A stretch of DNA of 7,521 nt from Nitrospinae bacterium CG11_big_fil_rev_8_21_14_0_20_56_8 (GTDB lineage Bacteria > Nitrospinota > Nitrospinia > Nitrospinales > VA-1): assembly GCA_002796165.1 (NCBI GenBank), contig PCWF01000211.1:1261-8781 (forward strand). The letters run 5' to 3'. The position numbers and the translations under genes are program-made. The notes under the pieces are model-generated. The model saw only the letters and a list, made by a program, of their open reading frames with translations, was not told where the DNA came from and ran no database searches. Positions 1 to 4,444 of this stretch are shown piece after piece; positions within the stretch are counted from its first letter, which is position 1; each line of letters starts with the position of its first letter.

Positions 1-211
1 CCTGAAGCCGGTCGCAGAGATCCCCCACCATTTCCAACTTGGCCTCCGGGGGAATCCCGGGATGGGCGAAAAACCGGCTCAGCCGGCGCTCGGTCTGGAA
101 GGCCCGGCAGAAGGCCTGCAAACTTTCCAGAACGGCGATCAGTTGGGCCGTCTCGGAAATACTGTCCGACAACGCATCCGCGTACCGCTTCCCAATGGTG
201 TTTTCAATCAT
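1..211 (-). CDS. atpH: F1Fo ATP synthase delta subunit, N-terminal part (partial)
   Basis: Partial gene running off the left edge of the window: about 70 codons are present, from the ATG at 211 down to base 1. The delta subunit sits on top of the F1 head and ties it to the peripheral stalk formed by subunit b. The visible start reads MIENTIGKRYADALSD, with the RYAxAL pattern (R9-Y10-A11, A13-L14) typical of the helical N-terminal domain of bacterial delta/OSCP proteins. The usual length is about 180 residues, so roughly 60 percent lies outside. The gene follows atpF by 30 bases in the usual Fo-to-F1 order. A purine stretch (AGGA) lies about 14 bases before the ATG, rather far for a Shine-Dalgarno site, so translation may be coupled to atpF. 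The identification rests on the N-terminal motif plus position. Confidence 0.9.
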   Translation of the reverse strand, partial: MIENTIGKRYADALSDSISETAQLIAVLESLQAFCRAFQTERRLSRFFAHPGIPPEAKLEMVGDLCDRLQ

Positions 212-241
212 GGTTTCGTTCGATTCCTGACTTGAATTCCG

Positions 242-763
242 TCAATTGCGGGCCTGTTTCTCCAAGGACCGGATCACTTCATCAATGGACTCGTTCACCA
301 TTCGCTTCCCCTCGGCATCGTCGATTGCCTTTTTAAGGAATTTTTCCGCCGTCGCGATGGTCAGGGCGGCGGTATAGCCCCGGATCTCACCCAACAGTTT
401 GTGGTGGAGGACCTGGATCTCCTGCTGGGCGTCTTCCTGCATCTGACGAACCTTGGCCTGGGTTTCATGGAGGGTTCTCTCCTGAATTTTCCGGGACTCG
501 TCGCTTGCCATCTGCACGATGGTGTTGGCTTTTTCATGGGCCTTTTTCAATTCCGCTTCCAGATCGGCCTTGAGCTTCTGCCCTTCCTGCTTCATCCGTT
601 CGGCGGCATCGATGTCATCGCGGATCTTTTTCTCGCGGTCTTCGAGGGCTTCGATAATGGGAGGAAACGCGTACCGCCAAAGCAGGTAAAGCAGAATGGC
701 GAACGAAATCAGGGACCAGAAAATAAGGGAGCTGAACACTCCGACTTGTTCAAACTGTGGCAT
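242..763 (-). CDS. atpF: F1Fo ATP synthase subunit b
   Basis: Subunit b, 173 residues, forms the peripheral stalk that keeps the F1 head from turning with the rotor. One membrane helix lies near the N-terminus (about residues 8-29, rich in F, L, I and W). It is followed by the family hallmark, a basic and proline turn (WRYAFPPI), and then a long charged helix (about 35-170) with heptad-like E/K/R/A content that forms the dimeric coiled coil. The ATG at 763 was chosen because it gives the normal b-subunit length and start (MPQFEQVGVF). The frame stays open a further 99 codons upstream, but that extension overlaps atpE in another frame and has no b-like content. Only one b gene is visible; no b' partner lies beside it, unlike in cyanobacteria and some other lineages. 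It follows atpE by 115 bases, an unusually wide gap that contains a hairpin. Confidence 0.95.
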   Translation of the reverse strand: MPQFEQVGVFSSLIFWSLISFAILLYLLWRYAFPPIIEALEDREKKIRDDIDAAERMKQEGQKLKADLEAELKKAHEKANTIVQMASDESRKIQERTLHETQAKVRQMQEDAQQEIQVLHHKLLGEIRGYTAALTIATAEKFLKKAIDDAEGKRMVNESIDEVIRSLEKQARN

Positions 764-845
764 GATCGACTCGTGTTTTAGATGACTGGAATTCTCCGCG
801 CGCCGCACACGTGGCCGCGGATCGGGATTCCCATCGGGACCATCC

Positions 846-876
846 CAGGCCCTTCCCCCCTTGCGGGGAAAGCCTG
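846..876 (-). other. RNA hairpin with GCAA tetraloop in the atpE-atpF gap
   Basis: On the minus strand the RNA begins to fold two bases after the atpE stop codon. The pairings are CAGG with CCTG, then TTTC with GGAA/AAGG-type pairs including a wobble, then CCCC with GGGG, closed by the four-base loop GCAA, a GNRA-type tetraloop. Two small bulges (one and two bases) interrupt a stem of about 12 pairs. No T-run follows, so it does not look like an intrinsic terminator that would cut off atpF and atpH. A role in mRNA stability, processing or partial attenuation, favouring the highly expressed c subunit over b, is an inference. Confidence 0.45.
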
Positions 877-878
877 AG

Positions 879-1100
879 TTACGGCATGATAATAAATGCG
901 ATGACCAGGGCGTAAAGCGCAATGGCCTCGACCAGGGCAAAACCGATCCAGCAATACTTGGCAACCCGCGCCTCCGCATTGGGCTGGCGGCCGACCGTCT
1001 CGATGGTCTTCGCGAAAATAAAAGCAATTCCGATCGCCGCTCCAAAAAATCCGGCGGCACACAATCCCATTCCTATCAACGCTGCTGCATCAGCTCCCAT
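879..1100 (-). CDS. atpE: F1Fo ATP synthase subunit c (proteolipid)
   Basis: Subunit c, 73 residues, is the hairpin that oligomerises into the membrane rotor ring. Helix 1 covers about residues 6-32, the polar loop carries the signature RQP (38-40), and helix 2 covers about 50-72. E58 in the segment GFALVEAIALY is the ion-carrying carboxylate. The residues after E58 are Ala-Ile rather than the Ser-Thr of sodium-binding rings, and the helix 1 position equivalent to the sodium-ligand Gln is Ile. Proton coupling is therefore predicted. The helix 1 glycine motif is partly replaced (G20xxxG24 then Ala and Phe). The start is supported by a strong Shine-Dalgarno site, AGAGGAGA, ending a few bases before the ATG; it is the best ribosome site in the operon, as expected for the most abundant subunit. 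It sits 36 bases after atpB. Confidence 0.97.
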   Translation of the reverse strand: MGADAAALIGMGLCAAGFFGAAIGIAFIFAKTIETVGRQPNAEARVAKYCWIGFALVEAIALYALVIAFIIMP

Positions 1101-1136
1101 GTCTTTCTCCTCTTGTGAATTGAAACAAAAAAAGTA

Positions 1137-1868
1137 TTAATGAAGTTTGATCACGTCGCCTATATACACACAGGTCAGGGTCGTGAAAATATAGGCCTGA
1201 ATAAACGCGATCGCGATTTCGAGTCCGTTGATGACGACGGTGAATCCGAAGGGTAGCCATCCGAGAAACACGGAAGCGGACATGGCCAACCCGAACAGCA
1301 CCGCCAGCACCGTATGCCCGGCCGTCATGTTGGCGAACAACCGTACCGAAAGGGAAATGGGCCGGGCCACCATGCTGATGATCTCGATGGGAATCATCAG
1401 GGGAATCATGATCTTGGGAACACCCGGAGGCACCAGGATGGAAAGGAAATGGGCGCCGTGTTTAGCGAACCCGATGATGAGCGTCAGGATAAAAATGCCG
1501 AAGGCAAACGCCCCCGTCACCACCAGTTGGCTCGTGATGGTGTAGGACCCGGGAATGAGCCCGACCAGGTTGCAGGCCAGGATGAAGAAAAACAGGGACG
1601 CCACAAAGGGAAAATATTTCTTCCCCTCCTCCTTGCCGATAAACTCGTCCACCAGGTTCCGGATGAACAGGAGCGATATCTCCGCCACGCTCTGGAGTTT
1701 TCCGGGAATCGTTTTGACGCCATTTTTGACGACAACGATAAAAAAGAAAAAAACCACCGCAAGCCCGACCCACATGGCCAGCACGGCGTTATTGATCGAC
1801 AGATCCACTCCCATCACATGGATGGGAATGACAGGGTGAACTTCGAAGTGGTGTAAGGGACTTTCCAT
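1137..1868 (-). CDS. atpB: F1Fo ATP synthase subunit a
   Basis: Subunit a, 243 residues, forms the two proton half-channels beside the c ring. Five to six hydrophobic segments are visible (about 25-47, 85-108, 113-135, 153-166, 170-205, 208-238). The signature ARPISLSVRLFANMTAGH holds the essential arginine R176 (E. coli R210) and N180. H185 and E217 stand where E. coli has E219 and H245, the known reciprocal exchange found in many bacteria and in mitochondria. Q224 matches E. coli Q252. The length is normal for the short bacterial form. The ATG at 1868 is preceded by a weak AAGAG purine stretch and gives MESPLHHFEV, a plausible N-terminus placed outside the membrane. It lies 24 bases after the atpZ stop, in the standard Fo gene order. 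Confidence 0.97.
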   Translation of the reverse strand: MESPLHHFEVHPVIPIHVMGVDLSINNAVLAMWVGLAVVFFFFIVVVKNGVKTIPGKLQSVAEISLLFIRNLVDEFIGKEEGKKYFPFVASLFFFILACNLVGLIPGSYTITSQLVVTGAFAFGIFILTLIIGFAKHGAHFLSILVPPGVPKIMIPLMIPIEIISMVARPISLSVRLFANMTAGHTVLAVLFGLAMSASVFLGWLPFGFTVVINGLEIAIAFIQAYIFTTLTCVYIGDVIKLH

Positions 1869-1892
1869 TGGCTCTTTTTTATCCGTGATTAA

Positions 1893-2168
1893 TCAGTCAG
1901 ATTTGCCTGAAGGATCCTCCGGATCGCTCCGGTCCTTCTTTTCCCCGCCCTCATCCTCGACCTGGAAATCCTGGGCGATTCGATAAACATTGAGCGCTCC
2001 CGCGGTCGCCCCCAGAAACACCCCCAGCACCAGAAACCAGGGCCGCGTGCCTAAAAGATGGTCCAGGCCGTAACCCATTCCTGCGCCCACCAGGGTGGCG
2101 ACCGTAAGTTCGATGCCTAACCTGAAGGCGATGCTCAAGCCCTGGCGGAAACCGCTTCCTTCATTCAT
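1893..2168 (-). CDS. atpZ: AtpZ/AtpI-family small membrane protein
   Basis: First gene of the atp operon, 91 residues. Two membrane helices are visible: about 13-37, with G-rich packing (GAGMGYGLD), and about 43-65 (FLVLGVFLGATAGALNVY). This is the usual two-helix layout of the putative F1Fo-ATPase assembly/ion helper family (AtpZ, often annotated AtpI; Pfam ATPase_gene1). E20 and D36 are acidic residues inside or at the edge of helix 1. The C-terminal tail after residue 67 is very polar and acidic with lysines, probably disordered in the cytoplasm. In related systems AtpI assists c-ring assembly and AtpZ/AtpI has been linked to divalent-ion handling; the role here is inferred from family and position. 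No strong Shine-Dalgarno site precedes the ATG at 2168; the upstream stretch is A/T-rich. Confidence 0.88.
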   Translation of the reverse strand: MNEGSGFRQGLSIAFRLGIELTVATLVGAGMGYGLDHLLGTRPWFLVLGVFLGATAGALNVYRIAQDFQVEDEGGEKKDRSDPEDPSGKSD

Positions 2169-2209
2169 TTATTTAAAGGGGATGGGGCCCAGCAGGAAAA
2201 AACCGTCAC

Positions 2210-2238
2210 ATGGTACACCAAGACCTTCTACTTGTCCA
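2210..2238 (-). promoter_or_regulatory. Candidate sigma-70 promoter of the atp operon
   Basis: Read on the minus strand: TGGACA (2238-2233, five of six matches to TTGACA), 17-base spacer, then TACCAT (2215-2210, four of six matches to TATAAT). Transcription would start near 2203, about 35 bases before the atpZ ATG. Just upstream lies an A/T-rich segment resembling an UP element, with an inverted repeat CAAAAT-6-ATTTTG at 2237-2254 touching the -35 box. This is a prediction by eye; the -10 box is only moderate. Confidence 0.4.
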
Positions 2239-2297
2239 AAATTGTTTTATTTTGCCTCGGGTCAGGTTCGGTAACGGATTGAAACCACGCACCCAAC

Positions 2298-2349
2298 CTT
2301 AGCGGTCCACACATTCGCGGTCGTCCTTATAAGGCGACCGCCCGCTAAG
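2298..2349. repeat. Compact nested inverted repeat
   Basis: Outer arms CTTAGCGG (2298-2305) and CCGCTAAG (2342-2349) are perfect complements. Directly inside the right arm and 11 bases inside the left one lie GCGGTCG (2317-2323) and CGACCGC (2335-2341), again perfect. The centre is the palindrome CCTTATAAGG (2325-2334) with one unpaired T at 2324. As RNA it would form about 18 pairs with a single 11-base bulge. Neither strand has a following T-run, so it is not a standard terminator. It lies upstream of the atp promoter candidate and downstream of the ferredoxin. It could be a protein-binding site, an RNA processing structure or a copy of a small dispersed palindromic element; one copy in one window cannot decide. 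Confidence 0.55.
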
Positions 2350-2401
2350 ATGCCAAGCCGGATAGCGCTTCCTCCGGATTCGTCTCATTTCCCCGAACAG
2401 G

Positions 2402-2439
2402 AAAAATCGAAAAGAACTTCAAATTTGGGTCGGAAGTCC
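2402..2439 (-). terminator. Candidate intrinsic terminator of the ferredoxin gene
   Basis: On the minus strand, about 53 bases after the ferredoxin stop, GGACTTC pairs with GAAGTTC (seven pairs, one G-T wobble) around a 12-base loop, followed directly by the T-rich tract TTTTCGATTTTT. The short stem and large loop make it a weak to moderate terminator. It would leave the atp operon to its own promoter. Confidence 0.4.
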
Positions 2440-2477
2440 CGGTTCACCGGCAAGGCAGGCCGGTCGGGCTCACCGGG
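2438..2477. repeat. Nested CCGG inverted repeats behind the ferredoxin
   Basis: Plus-strand arms in order are CCCGGT (2438-2443), ACCGGC (2446-2451), GCCGGT (2459-2464) and ACCGGG (2472-2477). The inner pair closes a seven-base loop and the outer pair closes around it, with an asymmetric internal loop of two and seven bases. It begins about 14 bases beyond the ferredoxin stop and overlaps the terminator stem by two bases, so the two may form one composite 3' end structure. Its function is not known. Confidence 0.45.
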
Positions 2478-2491
2478 TGGTTGGGATTCTG

Positions 2492-2818
2492 TCAATAAGG
2501 CAATTCTCCGTACGTCACTTCGTAATTTTGCAAAGTCACCATGTCGATGGCATCCCAGGGGCACCCTTCCAGATACGTATCCATGGGGCCCTTGGACGTG
2601 CATTTTTTGCAACCGATGCACAATAAGGGGTCCACTTCCACCCGGTTGAACGCCGGAGCCGAAGGGTTGGACACCTCATACATGCAATTTTCCACGGGAC
2701 ACTCCGTGATACAAATCGGGGACCCACTACACCCGGTGCAGGCATCATTAATCACGGCAAGCAAATTCGGCTTGCGCTTCCTTTGCACGGAACGTTTGGA
2801 TTTTTCAGCAACGGCCAT
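2492..2818 (-). CDS. 2[4Fe-4S]-type ferredoxin with atypical cysteine spacing
   Basis: Small 108-residue iron-sulfur protein, predicted to be soluble and cytoplasmic. Nine cysteines are visible: C27, C30, C36, C40, C45, C67, C70, C73 and C86. The first motif is CxxCx5CxxxCP (a usual ferredoxin has CxxCxxCxxxCP) and the second is CxxCxxCx12CP, closing with the typical GCPWDAI. By analogy with bacterial ferredoxins, C27/C30/C36 with C86 would hold one cluster and C67/C70/C73 with C40 the other; C45 is extra. The N-terminal 20 residues are strongly basic. The ATG at 2818 was chosen because AAGGTG lies just before it and the protein then has normal ferredoxin size; the frame stays open to 2989, but that part falls in a structured leader. 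No redox partner is in the window. The electron-transfer role is sure in kind, the pathway unknown. Confidence 0.85.
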   Translation of the reverse strand: MAVAEKSKRSVQRKRKPNLLAVINDACTGCSGSPICITECPVENCMYEVSNPSAPAFNRVEVDPLLCIGCKKCTSKGPMDTYLEGCPWDAIDMVTLQNYEVTYGELPY

Positions 2819-2864
2819 AGGACACCTTATCCATTTGATTTGTCTGCAAACTGCTTGCGCACGA

Positions 2865-2947
2865 CCTCGGATCCGGAGACTTCCCGACCTGCGCTTTCCC
2901 GCCTCCCCCATCCGTTCCGGGGCGAAAGGCAGGAAAATCTCCCGAGG
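2865..2947 (-). promoter_or_regulatory. Long structured RNA leader of the ferredoxin gene
   Basis: Read on the minus strand the 83 bases fold back on themselves along nearly their whole length. Outer helix: CCTCGG with CCGAGG (2947-2942 with 2870-2865). Next: GAGATTTT with GAAGTCTC (2941-2934 with 2883-2876), including two G-T pairs that would be C-A mismatches on the plus strand, after a five-base bulge. Then CCTGC with GCAGG (2933-2929 with 2892-2888, sharing one edge base), CTTTC with GAAAG, and GCC with GGC, around a terminal region of about 17 bases. That is about 27 pairs. It lies between the candidate promoter and the Shine-Dalgarno site. I do not recognise it as a known riboswitch or small RNA. 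A cis-regulatory leader or a processed small RNA are both possible. Confidence 0.5.
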
Positions 2948-2979
2948 CTCCTTGAGAAGTTTACCAAAACCGTCGGAGA

Positions 2980-3008
2980 TTAATACCAAAAACTGTTTTA
3001 CATTGCAA
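2980..3008 (-). promoter_or_regulatory. Candidate extended -10 promoter of the ferredoxin
   Basis: On the minus strand TTGCAA (3008-3003, four of six matches) is followed after exactly 17 bases by TATTAA (2985-2980). A TG one base before the -10 box gives an extended -10 element. Transcription would begin near 2973, giving a leader of about 155 bases that contains the whole structured element at 2865-2947. It also starts inside the upstream open frame, which argues against an N-terminally longer ferredoxin. Confidence 0.42.
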
Positions 3009-3408
3009 CGAGTTTGACACTTTTTTTCTATTTAATATCGCCATCCGGCGGTTGCTCGACCCCTTCAACCCGGATCCGTAATCGTCAAAGCCCATTAAGT
3101 TCAGATAAACAAAAAGGTTATCGAGATCCTTTTCCGCCTCTTCCCCACGGGATTTTCATTTACACAACCGGTCCAGTATATTAAGATGGTCGCAGAGGCG
3201 GATCGGAGCAAATAGATCTGCGAGTAATTTTCAGGAAACCCCGATCATTCGGAGTTTTCCTTTCAGAATTTTCCGACCCTTGATTTTGAGGGCCGGGCTC
3301 AGGCCACGGGTCATACTTTTCCATGCCCTTTAATCCTAAGCTGATAACATCACCTTTACGCCCCGCACGCCTTCATGGCGAGCCAATGGGTTCATATTAT
3401 TATAGATC
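3009..3408. other. Gene-free region between divergent units, with hairpins
   Basis: About 400 bases with no supported gene on either strand; base composition is more A/T-rich than the flanking genes. It contains a consensus-like TTGACA at 3014-3019 (plus) without a well-spaced -10 partner, TCGCAGA/TCTGCGA inverted arms (3190-3196 and 3217-3223), and a 12-pair hairpin at 3233-3261 (AGGAAA and CCGA on the left, TCGG and TTTCCT on the right, one mismatch, one bulge, loop TCAT). The last 40 bases hold the holB promoter candidate. Confidence 0.5.
3372..3400 (+). promoter_or_regulatory. Candidate holB promoter, possibly giving a leaderless mRNA
   Basis: TATTAT (3395-3400, five of six matches to TATAAT; the same hexamer also occurs at 3398-3403) lies only eight bases before the holB ATG. 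A poor -35 match, TTCATG (3372-3377), stands 17 bases upstream. Transcription would start at or within a base or two of the initiation codon. No Shine-Dalgarno-like purine stretch lies in front of the ATG, in agreement with a leaderless message. Confidence 0.35.
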
Positions 3409-4425
3409 ATGCCGCTCAGTTACATTTTGGGTCAGGAACAGCCCAAGCACATCCTGAAAAAAGCGCTCGAATTCGGATCTCTTCCCCACGCCTACCTGTT
3501 TTACGGACCCGAAAGCGTTGGGAAAAAGCTCACCGCGATCGAACTGGCCAAGATCCTCAATTGCACCGAGAAGGGCCCCCTCGACCGTTGCAACACTTGC
3601 CCTTCGTGCCGGAAAATTGAAGCCCGCACCCACCCCGACTTCTTCCTCATCGAGCCGGAAAAAACTGCATCGGGGCGGGACGGGCAAATAAAAATCGAAC
3701 AAATCCGGGATCTGCAGAAAAAACTCGTTTACCTGCCCTATGAAGGCCGGGTCAAGGTGGCCGTGGTCGACTCCGCCGAATCCCTTAACCTGCAGGCCGC
3801 CAACTCTTTTCTCAAGACCCTGGAAGAACCTCCTTCCGATACCTTGATTATCCTGGTCGCCAACAACTTGTACCAGCTTCTTCCAACCATTATATCCCGG
3901 TGCCAGGGCATCAAGTTTCTTTCCTTGCGGCCCGAAGCGGTGCAAAAGATTCTTACCCGGAAAGTCGAGAGCGGAGACCTCGCCCTCCCCCTGGAAGAAC
4001 TGGAACTCAGAGCCGCCCGGTCGAGAGGGCGAGTGCACCGGGCGGTGGAACAAGACCTCGAACGGGTCCAGGAATACCGTAATGAACTGCTGGACCTCGT
4101 CGAAGGATCCAGTTTCGAAAATATGGGCCAACTCTTCGAGTGGACCCGAAACCGGGCCCGGCAAACGGAGGACCTTCAGGATCTCCTGAACGAACTGTTG
4201 ACCCTGATCCGCGATCTGGCCGTTCTCAAAAGGTCGGCCCATCCGCAATGGATTTTCAACCGGGACCTCCTGGACCGGTTGACCCCGTTGGCGGAGCAGA
4301 AATCCCTTTCGGCGCTGTTGAAGATGTTTGACGCCGCGCACCGGACCAAGGGCGCGTTGAACGCCAATCTGAACGCGCAACTGACGCTCGATAACATGCT
4401 GATCTCGTTTTGCGAAGCGGCATGA
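3409..4425 (+). CDS. holB: DNA polymerase III clamp loader subunit delta'
   Basis: 338 residues. Delta' is the stator of the clamp loader that opens the beta sliding clamp for replication. Visible parts: GPESVGKK (33-40) as P-loop, with Lys where the magnesium-binding Ser/Thr should be; C52, C61, C64, C67 as the zinc module; DSAESLN (121-127) in place of a true Walker B; FLKTLEEPP (134-142), highly conserved in DnaX/HolB proteins; and SRC (163-165), carrying the arginine finger R164. The C-terminal third is helical and weakly conserved, as usual. Together these suggest a structural rather than ATP-hydrolysing subunit. The ATG at 3409 is the earliest possible start, because an in-frame TAG lies at 3403-3405. 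It is the first gene of a plus-strand run with ricT (19 bases later) and metG. Confidence 0.94.
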   Translation: MPLSYILGQEQPKHILKKALEFGSLPHAYLFYGPESVGKKLTAIELAKILNCTEKGPLDRCNTCPSCRKIEARTHPDFFLIEPEKTASGRDGQIKIEQIRDLQKKLVYLPYEGRVKVAVVDSAESLNLQAANSFLKTLEEPPSDTLIILVANNLYQLLPTIISRCQGIKFLSLRPEAVQKILTRKVESGDLALPLEELELRAARSRGRVHRAVEQDLERVQEYRNELLDLVEGSSFENMGQLFEWTRNRARQTEDLQDLLNELLTLIRDLAVLKRSAHPQWIFNRDLLDRLTPLAEQKSLSALLKMFDAAHRTKGALNANLNAQLTLDNMLISFCEAA

Positions 4426-4444
4426 ACCGGAGACCTGTCAAACC

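Larger units (their letters stand above)
2169..2491. other. Gene-free stretch between ferredoxin and atp operon
   Basis: About 320 bases without a supported gene. From right to left it holds a nested CCGG-type inverted repeat and a candidate terminator behind the ferredoxin, a compact nested inverted repeat at 2298-2349, an A/T-rich stretch with an inverted repeat at 2237-2254, and a candidate atp promoter at 2210-2238. Open frames crossing it on either strand look like non-coding shadows with no recognisable protein features. Confidence 0.6.

Noticed and set aside
764..1060. 99-codon N-terminal extension of atpF
   Set aside because: It overlaps atpE in another frame, has no b-subunit character, and the ATG at 763 gives the normal family length.
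2260..2290. GGTCAGG followed by a G-rich stretch resembling the SRP RNA tip
   Set aside because: The invariant GGAA and AAGCAGC parts of the 4.5S apical domain are missing and the flanks do not form the long stem.
2827..2836. TTATCCATT as a DnaA box
   Set aside because: Mismatched at the CACA end, single copy, and no cluster or A/T-rich unwinding region with other boxes, so no origin is claimed.
2819..2989. 57-codon N-terminal extension of the ferredoxin
   Set aside because: It lies over the structured leader and begins upstream of the predicted transcription start; AAGGTG before the ATG at 2818 supports the shorter protein. It should be reconsidered if relatives conserve the extension as protein.
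3014..3038. Perfect TTGACA on the plus strand as a promoter
   Set aside because: The A/T-rich -10-like hexamers that follow are only 11-13 bases away, and nothing suitable stands at 16-18 bases.
3188..3197. GGTCGCAGAG, also present at 10-19
   Set aside because: Ten-base matches are expected several times by chance in a window of this size; the flanks do not match.
3400..4380. 326-codon open frame antisense to holB
   Set aside because: A shadow of holB produced by the same codon bias; no motif, and the plus frame has clear delta' signatures.
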